From: Burkholderiaceae bacterium
GTDB lineage: Bacteria; Pseudomonadota; Gammaproteobacteria; Burkholderiales; Burkholderiaceae
Assembly (NCBI GenBank): GCA_947462685.1
Contig: CANHPL010000004.1
Coordinates: 50,850-114,849 of the forward strand
Length of the DNA: 64,000 bases
Direction: 5' to 3'
Shown: positions 37,535 to 48,735 of the stretch, piece by piece
Layout of the letters: every line of letters starts with the position of its first letter
Numbering within the stretch: position 1 is the stretch's first letter
Made by a program: the position numbers and the translations under genes
The notes under the pieces: generated by a model
The model's database searches: none
What the model was told of the DNA's origin: nothing
Seen by the model: the letters and a program-made list of their open reading frames with translations, nothing else

Positions 37535-40177
37535 ATGAAAGTAAATGAAATTAGACAAAGTTTTTTGGATTTTTTTGCATCCAAAGGGCATCAAATTATA
37601 AGCTCAAGTCCAGTTGTTCCTGGAGATGATCCGACATTGTTATTTACCAATGCCGGAATGAATCAATTTAAAGATGTCTTCTTAGGATTTGATAAAAGGC
37701 CATATACGAGGGCAACCACCGCTCAAAAGTGTATTCGTGCCGGTGGTAAACATAATGATTTAGATAATGTTGGTTACACGGCTAGGCACCACACTTTCTT
37801 TGAAATGTTAGGCAACTTTTCTTTTGGCGATTATTTCAAAGAAGATGCTATTCAATATGCTTGGGAATTGTTGACCGAAGTTTTCAAACTTCCTAAAGAG
37901 AAGTTGCTGGTGACGATTTATCAAGATGACGAAGATGCGTATGATATTTGGACAAAAAAAATAGGAGTGCCAGCAAATCGAGTCATTCGAATAGGTGATA
38001 ACAAAGGTTCTCGATACGCTTCAGATAATTTTTGGATGATGGGTGATACGGGACCTTGCGGACCGTGTACTGAGATTTTTTACGATCATGGTGAAGATAT
38101 CCCTGGCGGCCCCCCCGGCAGTCCTGAAGAAGATGGTGATCGCTTCATCGAGATTTGGAACAATGTGTTTATGCAATTTAATCGTGATGAAAATGGTGTC
38201 ATGCACCCTTTGCCCAAGAAGAGCGTTGATACAGGTATGGGCTTAGAAAGGATTTCTGCGGTTTTACAGCATGTCCACTCCAATTATGAAATCGATTTAT
38301 TTGTTAATTTGATTGCTGCCGCTAAGTTAAGCGTTGAATCTGCGGGTGGGGAACAGGTTGATCTAAAAAGCCCATCATTAAGAGTGATTGCAGATCATAT
38401 TCGAGCATGTAGTTTTACCGTACTAGATGGTGTTATTCCTGGAAACGCAGGTCGTGGCTACGTCTTAAGAAGAATTACGCGTCGCGCAATCCGTCATGGA
38501 TATAAGCTTGGTGCTCGAACACCTTTCTTTTATCGTTTAGTGTCCGCCTTGGCAAAGGAAATGGGACAGGCATATCCTGATTTGTTGAGACAACAAGAAA
38601 AAATTACTGAAGTCATCAAACAAGAAGAAGAACGCTTTTTCCAAACTATCGCTAATGGTATGGAAATTTTGGAACAAGCCTTATCTGAATTAGGAACAAA
38701 CTCTCTTACTCAATCATTAGATGGGGCTATTGCTTTCAAATTACACGATACGTTTGGCTTCCCGCTCGATTTAACCGCTGATGTTTGTAGAGAAAGAAAT
38801 CTTCAAGTAGATGAGGTTGGTTTTGATTTAGCTATGAATCAACAGCGAAGCTTGGCTAGAGCTGCTGGTAAATTTAAAATGGCTCAGGGATTGGAGTACA
38901 AAGGTATCCCTACCGAGTTTTTGGGTTATGATCATTTGTCCATTGAAAGGGCAACCGTTCAAGCAATCTATATCGATGGCTCACAAGTGGCTGAATTAAA
39001 GAGTGGAGAAGATGCTGTTATTGTTCTCGATCAAACGCCTTTTTATGCAGAGTCTGGCGGACAAATTGGTGATCAAGGTGAGTTAAGGAATCAATCAGCA
39101 CTCTTTCAGGTTGACGATACGATGAAAATTCAGGCAGATGTATTTGGTCATCAAGGTCGATTACTCGAAGGCACACTTAAACTTGGTGATGTGCTTCATC
39201 CCAAAGTAGATCAAATAGCACGCGTTGCAACCACTCGTAATCATAGTGCTACGCATCTGATGCATAAAGCATTACGAGAAGTTTTGGGAATTCATGTCCA
39301 ACAAAAAGGTTCTTTAGTCGATACTGAAAAAACCCGTTTTGACTTTACGCATAATGTACCTGTAACGCGTGATGAAATAGTAAGAATTGAGCAAATTGTC
39401 AATACTGAGATTTTGCTAAATGCTATCAGCTCAGCCAAATCAATGAGCATTGATGATGCTCAAAAAACGGGTGCCATGATGTTGTTCGGAGAAAAATATG
39501 GCGATGTGGTCCGTGTTTTAGAAATCGGTAGTTCAAAAGAGTTATGTGGCGGCACGCACGTCGACCGCACAGGTGATATTGGTTTATTTAAGATTGTTTC
39601 TGAGAGCGGTGTGGCAGCAGGTATCAGGCGGATCGAAGCGATTACTGGTGAAAACGCACTCAATAGAATACAAAAATTAGATCAACAAATTCATCAAATT
39701 GCCGGAGCTTTAAAAACCCACCCGGAAGAAGTGCAACATCGCATTGAACAGTTGCAAGATCACGTTAAGGTATTAGAAAAAGATCTGGAGCGATTTAAAT
39801 CGAAGATGGCGGCGAGTCAAGGTGAAGAACTTCTTTCAAAAGTGGTATTGATAAATAATGTTAGTACTTTGGTCGCGAAACTAGATGGTTTAGATGTCAA
39901 GAGCTTGCGTGAAACTTTAGACCAAATTAAAAATAAGATGCATTCTGGAGTTGTGGTGTTAGCTACCGTTCAAGATGACAAGGTTCAAATTGTGGCTGGT
40001 ATAACCCAAGACTTAACTAGTCGAGTTAAAGCGGGTGATCTTGTGAACCATATTGCTATGCAAGTTGGTGGTAAGGGCGGCGGCAAGCCAGATATGGCGA
40101 TGGCTGGCGGAAATCAGCCACAACTATTACCCCAAGCACTAGCAAGTGTTGAACATTGGTTAAAGGAGCATTTATGA
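37535..40177 (+). CDS. alaS: Alanyl-tRNA synthetase
   Basis: AlaS is a class II synthetase with 880 residues. Motif 1-3 regions include [20 protein letters not shown] and [17 protein letters not shown]. The editing domain carries [12 protein letters not shown] and [13 protein letters not shown], the zinc-binding sites. The C-Ala domain has [15 protein letters not shown] near the end. No clear Shine-Dalgarno sequence precedes the ATG. The stop overlaps the start of a tusA-like gene (ATGA). Confidence 0.97.
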   Translation: MKVNEIRQSFLDFFASKGHQIISSSPVVPGDDPTLLFTNAGMNQFKDVFLGFDKRPYTRATTAQKCIRAGGKHNDLDNVGYTARHHTFFEMLGNFSFGDYFKEDAIQYAWELLTEVFKLPKEKLLVTIYQDDEDAYDIWTKKIGVPANRVIRIGDNKGSRYASDNFWMMGDTGPCGPCTEIFYDHGEDIPGGPPGSPEEDGDRFIEIWNNVFMQFNRDENGVMHPLPKKSVDTGMGLERISAVLQHVHSNYEIDLFVNLIAAAKLSVESAGGEQVDLKSPSLRVIADHIRACSFTVLDGVIPGNAGRGYVLRRITRRAIRHGYKLGARTPFFYRLVSALAKEMGQAYPDLLRQQEKITEVIKQEEERFFQTIANGMEILEQALSELGTNSLTQSLDGAIAFKLHDTFGFPLDLTADVCRERNLQVDEVGFDLAMNQQRSLARAAGKFKMAQGLEYKGIPTEFLGYDHLSIERATVQAIYIDGSQVAELKSGEDAVIVLDQTPFYAESGGQIGDQGELRNQSALFQVDDTMKIQADVFGHQGRLLEGTLKLGDVLHPKVDQIARVATTRNHSATHLMHKALREVLGIHVQQKGSLVDTEKTRFDFTHNVPVTRDEIVRIEQIVNTEILLNAISSAKSMSIDDAQKTGAMMLFGEKYGDVVRVLEIGSSKELCGGTHVDRTGDIGLFKIVSESGVAAGIRRIEAITGENALNRIQKLDQQIHQIAGALKTHPEEVQHRIEQLQDHVKVLEKDLERFKSKMAASQGEELLSKVVLINNVSTLVAKLDGLDVKSLRETLDQIKNKMHSGVVVLATVQDDKVQIVAGITQDLTSRVKAGDLVNHIAMQVGGKGGGKPDMAMAGGNQPQLLPQALASVEHWLKEHL

Positions 40178-40410
40178 CACCAGAACAAGTTGATAAAGAG
40201 TTAGATTGTATGGGTATGATCTGCCCGTTACCTGTGCTTCGCACCAAGAAGGCATTAGCTGATATGCAAACCGGTCAAGTATTAAAAGTAGTCGCAAATG
40301 ATCGTGGTGCTGAACAGGATATCCCGATGTTTGCAAAACAAACAGGTAACGAATTGCTTGGTGCAGAAAAGCAGGATGAAACCTTTACTTTTTATTTAAA
40401 GCGTCGTTGA
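40174..40410 (+). CDS. TusA-family sulfurtransferase
   Basis: This is a 78-residue SirA/TusA-type sulfur carrier. The family motif [12 protein letters not shown] begins at the persulfide cysteine C17. The start at 40174 ([10 protein letters not shown]) overlaps the alaS stop and is preceded by AAAGGAG, while the ORF-track start lies inside alaS. The family relays sulfur to tRNA thiolation and to other pathways. Which one applies here is not shown; no other tus genes are nearby. Confidence 0.9.
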   Translation: MTPEQVDKELDCMGMICPLPVLRTKKALADMQTGQVLKVVANDRGAEQDIPMFAKQTGNELLGAEKQDETFTFYLKRR

Positions 40411-40414
40411 ATTT

Positions 40415-41281
40415 TTAACGGTTTTTTAAAAAGTGGGCAAAATCAGCGCCAACTTCAGGATGATTTAAAGCAAACTCAACGGTCGCCTTTAAATAACCTA
40501 ATTTGCTACCGCAGTCATAACGAATACCTTCATATTCATATGCTAGTACTTGTTCTTTTTGGATTAAAGACTGAATCGCATCCGTTAATTGATACTCGCC
40601 ACCAGCACCTAAAGATAAATTTCGAATATGACTAAAAATATTCGCCGTTAACACATACCTTCCAACAACACCCATATTGGAAGGAGCATCTTCAGGAGCA
40701 GGTTTTTCTACGATGCCATTCAGTTTGTAGATATTTTCATCCCATTTTTTCCCTTCAATCACACCATAAGATCTACTTTGTTCTTTAGTAATTTCTTCCA
40801 CACCAATAATCGAGCAACGGTAGTGATTAAATAATTGAATCATTTGGCCCAAAACGGGTTGTTTGCCCGTCAATAAATCATCTGCCAAAATGACAGCGAA
40901 GGGGTCATTCCCAACCAATTTCTCGGCACATAAAATGGCATGACCGAGACCAAGCGCCTCTGATTGTCTAACATAGACACAATCGACATGACTTGGTTTA
41001 ATGTTTTGCACAATCTCAAGCAAATCTTTTTTATTTTTATGCTCAAGTTCATTTTCTAACTCATAAGCTTTATCGAAATGGTCTTCAATTGCTCTTTTGG
41101 AACGCCCAGTTACAAAAATGAGTTCAGTAATGCCAGCAGCAATCGCTTCTTCAACTGCATATTGAATAAGAGGTTTATCAACGATGGTTAACATTTCTTT
41201 TGGCATAGCCTTAGTGGCTGGTAAAAAACGAGTACCTAAACCAGCGACAGGAAAGACTGCTTTAAAGATATTAGTATTCAT
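40415..41281 (-). CDS. galU: UTP-glucose-1-phosphate uridylyltransferase
   Basis: GalU makes UDP-glucose for envelope polysaccharides. The nucleotidyltransferase motif [19 protein letters not shown] is at residues 14-32, [18 protein letters not shown] follows, and the later ILADDLL and GVVGRYVL are typical. The length of 288 residues is normal. It lies 12 bases after valS on the same strand and ends close to the convergent tusA-like gene. Confidence 0.96.
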   Translation of the reverse strand: MNTNIFKAVFPVAGLGTRFLPATKAMPKEMLTIVDKPLIQYAVEEAIAAGITELIFVTGRSKRAIEDHFDKAYELENELEHKNKKDLLEIVQNIKPSHVDCVYVRQSEALGLGHAILCAEKLVGNDPFAVILADDLLTGKQPVLGQMIQLFNHYRCSIIGVEEITKEQSRSYGVIEGKKWDENIYKLNGIVEKPAPEDAPSNMGVVGRYVLTANIFSHIRNLSLGAGGEYQLTDAIQSLIQKEQVLAYEYEGIRYDCGSKLGYLKATVEFALNHPEVGADFAHFLKNR

Positions 41282-41293
41282 ATTGTTGTAATT

Positions 41294-44191
41294 TCAAGAT
41301 GATTGAAGACGTTCTAATTGAAGGCGCAGCTTTTCTATAAGTATATTGAAATCATTTAAACGTTGTTGCTCTTGCGCGACCACATCTGGAGGGGCGCGGT
41401 CCACAAAACTCTGATTGCTAAGTTTTGCATTCGCTTTGGCTATTTCTGATTCTAAACGAGAAATTTCTTTTCCAAGCCTAATTCTTTCTGCGGCAATATC
41501 CACCTCAACCTCTAACAACAAACGATGGTTGTTAACGATCACGACTGGCGCATGAGTAGCTTTTTCATCAATCAAAGCTCCCGTTGAATCAATTACTACA
41601 TTGGATAGCTTGGCTAAATTTAAAAGATATGGAGTATAGGCCTTTAGAAGCTCTTCATTTCCTTGAACAATCAAGGGTACTTTGGTCGCTGGTGAGATTT
41701 GCATTTCACCTCGCAGGTTTCTGCAGGCATCAACTAACTGCTTCAATTCTTTGACCCATTGTTCACTGGATTCATCAATTTTCTCTAATTGAGCCATTGG
41801 GTACGGTTGCAGTGCAATCGATTGCAGTGGACAAAGGGCTAAATCCTTACCCGATTTTGGCGCAACGGTTTGCCAAAGTTCTTCAGTAATAAAAGGGATC
41901 AAAGGGTGAGCTAAGCGCAAAATTGTTTCCAAAACCCGGAGTAAAGTTCTTCTTGTGCCACGTTGATTCGCAGCAGAGCCCTGTTGGAGTTGTACTTTTG
42001 CTAGCTCTAGGTACCAATCGCAATATTCATCCCAAACAAATTGATAGAGAGACGCCGCAATTAGATCAAACCGATATTCCGCAAAACCGCGATTAATATC
42101 TGCTTCGACTCTTTGTAATTCAGAAACAATCCAACGATCTGCAGGAGAGAAGTGAAGATAGCCCTCCGGACCGCAATTGCCGATGCATGGTGCAACACCA
42201 TTTTCTTCGGGACCATCTGGGCAATTCATCAGCACAAAGCGCGAAGCATTCCATAATTTATTACAAAAATTACGATAACCCTCGCAGCGCTTTTGATCAA
42301 AGTTGATGTTTCTACCTAAGGTTGCCATTGATGCAAAGGTAAATCGCAAAGCATCTGTGCCAAAAGGAGGAATTCCTTCTGGAAATTCTTTTTTTGTCTT
42401 TTTGGTAATTGATTCAGCTTGCTTAGGGTTCATGAGCCCTTGAGTCCGTTTTTTTAATAACTCCTCAAGCGTAATACCGTCAATGAGATCTAATGGGTCC
42501 AAGGTATTTCCCTTAGACTTACTCATTTTTTGACCTTCTGAGTCACGAACTAAGCCATGCACATACACTTTCTTAAAGGGCACTTTGCCTGTGAAATGGC
42601 AGGTCATCATGACCATACGCGCTACCCAAAAGAAAATGATGTCAAACCCAGTAACTAAAACTGTTGAAGGTAAAAAATGATCTAATAATTCAGTTTTTTT
42701 AGGCCACCCTAAAGAAGAAAAAGGAACTAGTGCGGAGCTAAACCAAGTATCAAGAACGTCAGGATCCCTAACTAGTTTGCCAGTGTATGACTCATGGCGC
42801 GCTTTTTCCTGAGCTTCTTCGAGAGATCTGGCAACAATGAAGGAACCGTCTTCTTTGTACCATGCTGGAATTTGATGACCCCACCATAATTGTCTTGAAA
42901 TACACCAATCTTGAATATTTTCTAACCAACCACTGTAGGTACTATTCCAATTGTCAGGAACCAAAGCTATATCACCATTTTTAACAGCCGCGAGGGCTGC
43001 ACTAGCAATTGATTCACCAGGCATATATTGATTCGCTGAAGATGGTTTTGACATCGCCACAAACCACTGGTCAGTCAACATTGGCTCAATCACACTTTGC
43101 GTACGATCACCGCGAGGTACCATTAAGGTATGGGGTACGACAGCATTTAAAAGTCCCGCGTCTTCTAGGTCAGAGACAATTTTTTTACGAGCATCAAAGC
43201 GATCAAGGCCCCTGAAGGCTATTGGGGCCTGATCATTAATTTTGGCATCTAAGGTCAAGATGTTTATCAGGGGTAATTGATGACGTTGACCAACAGCATA
43301 GTCATTGAAATCATGAGCGGGTGTAACTTTGACAACACCCGTACCAAAACTCATATCCACATAATCATCGGCAATGATGGGAACGGTTCGATTACATAAA
43401 GGTAAGATCACCGATTGACCGATCAGGTGTTGATATCTTTCATCATCCGGGTGCACCATAACGGCCACATCGCCTAGCATCGTTTCTGGCCTTGTTGTGG
43501 CAACGGTAAGACTACCCGACCCATCTTCTAATGGGTATTGAATTTGCCACATAAAACCTTGCTCTTCAACACTCTCAACTTCAAGGTCAGAGACAGCTGT
43601 TCCGAGTACGGGATCCCAATTAACTAGCCGTTTACCACGATAAATTAGCCCTTGATCATAAAGCGAGACAAAAACCTCAATAACGGCTTCAGACATAGCT
43701 GGATTCATGGTGAAATACTCATGATTCCAATCGATCGAAGCGCCCATCCGTCTAATTTGTTTTGTGATTGTCGAGCCAGATTCCTCTTTCCAAGCCCAAA
43801 CTTTTTCAAGGAACTTTTCACGCCCTAAATCATGACGAGATATTTTTTTTGCATCTAATTGACGTTCAACTACAATTTGGGTAGCAATCCCAGCATGGTC
43901 TGTTCCTGGTACCCAAAGGGTATTTTGCCCCCGCATTCGGGCATGCCTTGTAAGTCCATCCATAATGGTTTGGTTAAAAGCGTGCCCCATGTGCAAAGTA
44001 CCTGTAACATTAGGGGGTGGCAATTGGATACAAAAATTATCCCGATCAGATTGAATATCAACTGCGCCGATATTTTTTTTTGCCCAGATTTCCAAAAGGA
44101 GTTGTTCAACCTTATGGGGTTCAAATGCTTTTGCTAAATCAACAGTTGGAGGCTGAGAACTACTAGAGTGTTTATTTTCATTTATAGACAT
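41294..44191 (-). CDS. valS: Valyl-tRNA synthetase
   Basis: ValS is a class I synthetase that also edits threonine. The HIGH motif is in [17 protein letters not shown], and KMSKS in [20 protein letters not shown]-terminal coiled-coil arm ([19 protein letters not shown]) binds the tRNA. I start at the ATG at 44191 (MSINENKH); the ORF track uses a TTG three codons upstream. The length is 965 residues. It is divergent from uvrD with 38 bases between starts, and galU follows. Confidence 0.97.
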   Translation of the reverse strand: MSINENKHSSSSQPPTVDLAKAFEPHKVEQLLLEIWAKKNIGAVDIQSDRDNFCIQLPPPNVTGTLHMGHAFNQTIMDGLTRHARMRGQNTLWVPGTDHAGIATQIVVERQLDAKKISRHDLGREKFLEKVWAWKEESGSTITKQIRRMGASIDWNHEYFTMNPAMSEAVIEVFVSLYDQGLIYRGKRLVNWDPVLGTAVSDLEVESVEEQGFMWQIQYPLEDGSGSLTVATTRPETMLGDVAVMVHPDDERYQHLIGQSVILPLCNRTVPIIADDYVDMSFGTGVVKVTPAHDFNDYAVGQRHQLPLINILTLDAKINDQAPIAFRGLDRFDARKKIVSDLEDAGLLNAVVPHTLMVPRGDRTQSVIEPMLTDQWFVAMSKPSSANQYMPGESIASAALAAVKNGDIALVPDNWNSTYSGWLENIQDWCISRQLWWGHQIPAWYKEDGSFIVARSLEEAQEKARHESYTGKLVRDPDVLDTWFSSALVPFSSLGWPKKTELLDHFLPSTVLVTGFDIIFFWVARMVMMTCHFTGKVPFKKVYVHGLVRDSEGQKMSKSKGNTLDPLDLIDGITLEELLKKRTQGLMNPKQAESITKKTKKEFPEGIPPFGTDALRFTFASMATLGRNINFDQKRCEGYRNFCNKLWNASRFVLMNCPDGPEENGVAPCIGNCGPEGYLHFSPADRWIVSELQRVEADINRGFAEYRFDLIAASLYQFVWDEYCDWYLELAKVQLQQGSAANQRGTRRTLLRVLETILRLAHPLIPFITEELWQTVAPKSGKDLALCPLQSIALQPYPMAQLEKIDESSEQWVKELKQLVDACRNLRGEMQISPATKVPLIVQGNEELLKAYTPYLLNLAKLSNVVIDSTGALIDEKATHAPVVIVNNHRLLLEVEVDIAAERIRLGKEISRLESEIAKANAKLSNQSFVDRAPPDVVAQEQQRLNDFNILIEKLRLQLERLQSS

Positions 44192-44229
44192 ATGTCTCAA
44201 ATTATAATTTGGTATTTAAATAAAGTTAC

Positions 44230-46560
44230 GTGAACGATTTATTAGACAACTTAAACCCTGAGCAATTGGAGGCTGTAACACTAAGCGCCGACCCTTCTGA
44301 AGCACATTTACCTTCAGCCCTTATTTTAGCCGGAGCGGGAAGCGGAAAAACCAAAGTTTTGACGACTCGTATTGCTTGGTTGATTCAAACTGGACAAGTT
44401 TCACCGATTGGTATTTTAGCAGTTACTTTTACCAATAAAGCTGCAAAAGAGATGTTGACACGATTATCTGCGATGTTACCGATTAATACCCGCGGCATGT
44501 GGGTTGGTACGTTTCATGGATTATGTAATCGACTCTTAAGGGCGCACTTCCAAGATGCTGGTCTGCCTTCAACATTTCAAATATTAGATACGCAAGACCA
44601 GCTCTCAGCAATCAAACGCTTGTTAAAAGTGCAACAAGTGGATGATGAAAAATACCCACCCAAACAATTGCAATACTTTATATCGCATGCAAAGGAAAAA
44701 GGACAACGCCCTAAGGATCTATCTCCCTCTGATGATTTTCAGGCAATGCTGATTAAGTTATATGCCGCATATGAGGAACAATGTAATCGAGAAGGCGTAG
44801 TCGATTTTTCTGAATTAATGCTTCGTTCTTATGAGTTACTTAAGCATCATGAACCGATTCGCCGACATTACCAACAAAGGTTTCGACATATTTTGGTGGA
44901 TGAGTTTCAAGATACTAACGCACTTCAATACGCCTGGTTAAAATTATTGTCGAATCATGGCGGACAGACGCCATCAGCAGTTTTTGCCGTTGGTGATGAT
45001 GACCAAAGCATCTACGCTTTTCGTGGCGCAGATGTCGCCAATATGCGCCTATTTGAACGGCAGTTTAGGCCAGTTATGGTGAAGTTAGAGCAAAATTATC
45101 GATCCCATGGACATATTTTAGATACGGCCAATCACTTGATTGCCAACAATACAGAGCGTTTGGGAAAAAACTTAAGAACTGATGCAGGTTATGGAGAATT
45201 AGTTCGTCTGTTTGAGGCCGGTAGTGATGGAGCAGAAGCTGGTTGGTTAATTGATGAAATTCGTGGACTTATTCATGATGGTTATGCGCGTAGTGAAATT
45301 GCTATTTTGTATCGAAGTAATGCGCAGTCACGAATTATTGAACATGGACTTTTCTCAGCCAGCATTGCTTATCGGGTGTATGGCGGATTGCGCTTTTTTG
45401 AAAGATCCGAGATTAAGCATGCCTTGGCATATTTACGTCTTTTGGAAAACCCCAATGATGACACATCATTTTCAAGGGTCGTCAACTTTCCAACTAGAGG
45501 TATTGGGGCAAGATCAATTGAGGCGTTACAGGATATTGCAAAAACTCAACAGTGTTCTTTATATACAGCAGGTAGTTTTTTAGAGGGTAAATCAGGCACC
45601 GCGATTAATGGATTTATTCGTCTCATAGACTACATGCGCGATTCAACTAAAAATAACACCCTACCAGAATTAATTGACTTTGTTATACAGCATTGTGGAT
45701 TAATACAGCATTACTTGACTGAGAAAGAAGGTCAGGACCGAATTGAAAACTTACAAGAATTAATTAATGCCGCAACTGCATTTATTGCAGAAGAGGGGAT
45801 TGGTCAAGATACAAAAGCACTAACTCCCATGGAGTTCAACACAAGTATTTCAGTTGAACCCTTATTTGAAAATCAAAACAATAATCAAACTATTCCTGAT
45901 ATGTCCCCACTGGCCGCTTTTTTATCCCATGCCTCACTTGAGGCTGGAGATAATCAAGCGCAAGCTGGACAAGAAGCTGTGCAATTAATGACAGTCCATG
46001 CGTCGAAAGGTTTAGAGTTTAAAGCTGTATTTATTACAGGCCTTGAAGAGGGCTTATTTCCGCATGAAAATAGCTTAAATGAAGATAAAGGACTAGAGGA
46101 AGAGAGGCGATTAATGTACGTCGCCATTACTCGAGCCAGAGATCGCTTATATATTTCACATACGCAATCGCGCATGTTGCATGGACAAGTGAGATATAAC
46201 TTACCCTCACGTTTTATCGAAGAGTTGCCTAAAGAAAGTGTTAAATTACTGACCCCAAAACAAAAAGATTCTGCATGGTCATCTCATTCTAGGCAAGTAA
46301 ATCCTAGTTGGGGTCAAGCGAGTCTTGGGGATGAACGTCGAACTACTTCACTAAATGCATCTTCAGTTTTAGTTAGCCATACTCGTGCGAAAGATGAGCA
46401 CGGTTTTCATGTTGGACAAAATGTATTTCATAGTAAATTTGGTGAAGGCCGCATTATTAATTTTGAAGGTAATGGCACAGACACTAAAGTACAAGTTGGT
46501 TTTGCAAGGCATGGGACGAAGTGGCTGCAATTAAGCATTGCCAAATTATCGAAAATTTAG
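44230..46560 (+). CDS. uvrD: UvrD/PcrA-type DNA helicase
   Basis: This is a superfamily 1A 3'-5' helicase of 776 residues. Walker A is AGAGSGKTKVL near 36-46, motif II is ILVDEFQDTN, motif III is AVGDDDQSIYAFRGA and motif VI is RRLMYVAITRARDRLYI. A C-terminal Tudor-like segment (FHSKFGEGRIINFEGNG) favours UvrD/PcrA over Rep. The start is a GTG. UvrD acts in nucleotide excision and mismatch repair, so it would work with MutL of this window. It converges with a membrane protein gene with overlapping stop codons. Confidence 0.95.
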   Translation: MNDLLDNLNPEQLEAVTLSADPSEAHLPSALILAGAGSGKTKVLTTRIAWLIQTGQVSPIGILAVTFTNKAAKEMLTRLSAMLPINTRGMWVGTFHGLCNRLLRAHFQDAGLPSTFQILDTQDQLSAIKRLLKVQQVDDEKYPPKQLQYFISHAKEKGQRPKDLSPSDDFQAMLIKLYAAYEEQCNREGVVDFSELMLRSYELLKHHEPIRRHYQQRFRHILVDEFQDTNALQYAWLKLLSNHGGQTPSAVFAVGDDDQSIYAFRGADVANMRLFERQFRPVMVKLEQNYRSHGHILDTANHLIANNTERLGKNLRTDAGYGELVRLFEAGSDGAEAGWLIDEIRGLIHDGYARSEIAILYRSNAQSRIIEHGLFSASIAYRVYGGLRFFERSEIKHALAYLRLLENPNDDTSFSRVVNFPTRGIGARSIEALQDIAKTQQCSLYTAGSFLEGKSGTAINGFIRLIDYMRDSTKNNTLPELIDFVIQHCGLIQHYLTEKEGQDRIENLQELINAATAFIAEEGIGQDTKALTPMEFNTSISVEPLFENQNNNQTIPDMSPLAAFLSHASLEAGDNQAQAGQEAVQLMTVHASKGLEFKAVFITGLEEGLFPHENSLNEDKGLEEERRLMYVAITRARDRLYISHTQSRMLHGQVRYNLPSRFIEELPKESVKLLTPKQKDSAWSSHSRQVNPSWGQASLGDERRTTSLNASSVLVSHTRAKDEHGFHVGQNVFHSKFGEGRIINFEGNGTDTKVQVGFARHGTKWLQLSIAKLSKI

Positions 46561-47348
46561 AGCACGGGGGGAATTTTTTCGGCGTTATCGATAAAGCATC
46601 CCTTCCAAGTAGCAAAAAAAGTGCAATATAAAACAGTGATAGCAGCCATGCTTAATGGGGTAATAATAAAAGACGCATATTCACCGAGTTGAATCGCTTC
46701 AAAAAAGGCGCCTAAAAATAAGGGAATTGCAACCAGAATGATGCCCCACGTACTGAAATAAACAAAAAATGCACCTTTATTAAGCCAAAAAGCCATCCAG
46801 CTACCAAACAGTGCTTTAGGAATTGAGAGATTTTTCCAGGCAATTAATTGCGGGGAAAACCACATAAAGATGGCGATGGGGAGATAGAGGATGACCGCAA
46901 CACACATCGCAAGGTACATTTCCTTTACTAACGCTGGACCAGTTAATTTGCCTTCAGTTAGAAGGGGAATGATTTTTTCAACATCGACAAATTGAGCAGC
47001 AACAATACTTAGCAATACGATGAATAATGTGTAAATTGACCCTAATTGAATCAGCCGCGTACGGATCGGTCCGGCATAATCTCGTAAAGGGCTTAAATAA
47101 ATGGTGGGCTTAACCGCTTCTTTACGAATCACTTTTTGACAAGCAGTTAAAAATCCTACAGACAGTACAGGGCTCAAAATTAGCACAATGACAAATCCAA
47201 CAATTGGGATAAACATCGACATTTGAACAACAAAAATATATAAAAAGACGAGCATTAAAAAAGTAAAAGGACTTTGCTTAAAAAGCCAAATCCCTTGTCT
47301 TATCCAGGTATATCCTGTTGAAGTTGCAACGCGATTAATTTGTATCAT
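46557..47348 (-). CDS. BPSS1780-type membrane protein
   Basis: This is a 263-residue membrane protein with about six hydrophobic segments, of the family named after Burkholderia BPSS1780. The amphipathic start WIRQGIWLFKQSPFTFLMLV and the later PIAIFMWFSPQLIAWKN are typical. No enzyme motif is visible. Its start overlaps the end of thrB by 14 bases on the same strand, so the two are probably cotranscribed. The function is unknown. Confidence 0.82.
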   Translation of the reverse strand: MIQINRVATSTGYTWIRQGIWLFKQSPFTFLMLVFLYIFVVQMSMFIPIVGFVIVLILSPVLSVGFLTACQKVIRKEAVKPTIYLSPLRDYAGPIRTRLIQLGSIYTLFIVLLSIVAAQFVDVEKIIPLLTEGKLTGPALVKEMYLAMCVAVILYLPIAIFMWFSPQLIAWKNLSIPKALFGSWMAFWLNKGAFFVYFSTWGIILVAIPLFLGAFFEAIQLGEYASFIITPLSMAAITVLYCTFFATWKGCFIDNAEKIPPVL

Positions 47349-48300
47349 CTTTGACTCTTAAACGAAGAATGGTTTCAAAATGGGTTGGATCATGTGGCGT
47401 TAGTAATTGGGCATTTCTAGGGATATAAAAATCCCATAACCGTGAAATCCAGAATCGTAGCGCCGCGGCCCTTAGCATTAATTGCCAACAGTTTTTTTCA
47501 TCACTTGTCAAAGGGCGGACTTCTTCATAGGAATTAAGAAGCGCTTGCAACCTTACTTGGTCAAATACTCCCGTTTTAAGGTTGATACACCAATCATTTG
47601 CAGTAACGGCAATATCAAAAAGCCATTTATCAGTTCCAGCAAAATAAAAATCAAAAAAGCCGCTTAAAACTTCATTGTCTTTAAAAAGAACATTGTCCCT
47701 GAACAAGTCGCAATGACAAGCTCCGGAAGGCAGTTTAGAAAACGCCAAACTATTGAAAAATTGCTCTTGAGTATTTAATTCAGAGGTCAATAAGTCTATT
47801 TTTGCGCCATCAATGAAGGGTAAAATTTCTTGAGTGGCTGATTTCCACCAAGAAAGACTTCGTAAATTTTCTTGGATGTCGGGATAAGATTTACCTGCCA
47901 CATGCATTTTGGCAAGCATTTCTCCGACTTGAGAACAGTGGTAAGGCAAAGGATCAAGGCGCGCAGAACCCTCTAGCTTGCTAACGATGACTGCTGGTTT
48001 ACTTGAGAGACTTTGCAGGATGACGCCATCCCGATTCGGGTATGGGGTTGGCACCTTTATGTCATGCGTAGAAAGGTGTGCCATTAAATTTAAATAAAAG
48101 GGAAGTTGCTCTCTCTCAAGTCGCTCAAAGATGGTTAGAACATATTCTTTGCTGAGATTGTCTTGAGTAACATCTAAAAAATAATTTGTATTTTCTATAC
48201 CACCACTAATGCCTGTCAAATGCGTTAACTGACCTAGTTCAAAGGTCTTACTTAACCACTGTTGGGCATCTTCAAAGGCGATGGTTGTATAGACAGCCAT
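47335..48300 (-). CDS. thrB: Homoserine kinase (ThrB, choline-kinase-like type)
   Basis: This is a homoserine kinase of the aminoglycoside phosphotransferase fold, 321 residues, the type found in beta- and many alphaproteobacteria. ISGGIENTNYFLDV lies near residue 30, and the catalytic SGACHCDLFRDNVLF and metal-binding FFDFYFAGTDKWLFDIAV are in the second half. It phosphorylates homoserine for threonine synthesis. It is in a leftward set with a small exported protein upstream and the BPSS1780-type gene downstream. Confidence 0.94.
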   Translation of the reverse strand: MAVYTTIAFEDAQQWLSKTFELGQLTHLTGISGGIENTNYFLDVTQDNLSKEYVLTIFERLEREQLPFYLNLMAHLSTHDIKVPTPYPNRDGVILQSLSSKPAVIVSKLEGSARLDPLPYHCSQVGEMLAKMHVAGKSYPDIQENLRSLSWWKSATQEILPFIDGAKIDLLTSELNTQEQFFNSLAFSKLPSGACHCDLFRDNVLFKDNEVLSGFFDFYFAGTDKWLFDIAVTANDWCINLKTGVFDQVRLQALLNSYEEVRPLTSDEKNCWQLMLRAAALRFWISRLWDFYIPRNAQLLTPHDPTHFETILRLRVKDDTN

Positions 48301-48305
48301 GGAAA

Positions 48306-48713
48306 TTAAAATGGCAGGTTGATGGATGGCACACGATTGATCGTTTGCCTAGTGGAATCGAGATCTTTATTTAAAACAGGACTCATTTGATAGTGAGTGC
48401 CAATGCCGGAATCGACTTGGATTTCAGTATTGTGACCAAGGTCTTTGAATTCTTGAATTCTTGTGCCGCTATTTTCTTGATAAGAAAAACTAGTTTCACG
48501 CTTTTGAATTCCCTGAACACCTTCTGTTGCAGATGCTTTAGTGGCAATCGGTTGACGGTTAATTGCATCTAACTCTTGTTGGTTCAATATTTGTGACTTA
48601 GATGCTCTAGATGATTCGGTTGCTTGGGCATGACTGAAATCAGGAGTTAGCAAATTTAGGGTGATAATAGTCCCTAAGAAATATCGAAAAAATAAATATA
48701 AGATGTTATTCAT
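48306..48713 (-). CDS. Small exported protein, DUF2782-like
   Basis: This is a 135-residue protein with an N-terminal signal peptide (about residues 1-29, likely cleavage after SHA). The rest is polar. A stretch SGTRIQEFKDLGHNTEIQV, followed by VDSGIGTHYQM-like sequence and a VPSINLPF end, resembles DUF2782 proteins, which sit between polA and thrB in related genomes. I judge this partly by position. The function is unknown. It lies five bases before thrB and is divergent from polA. Confidence 0.65.
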   Translation of the reverse strand: MNNILYLFFRYFLGTIITLNLLTPDFSHAQATESSRASKSQILNQQELDAINRQPIATKASATEGVQGIQKRETSFSYQENSGTRIQEFKDLGHNTEIQVDSGIGTHYQMSPVLNKDLDSTRQTINRVPSINLPF

Positions 48714-48735
48714 AGGTCAATTGTACGATTAAGGT

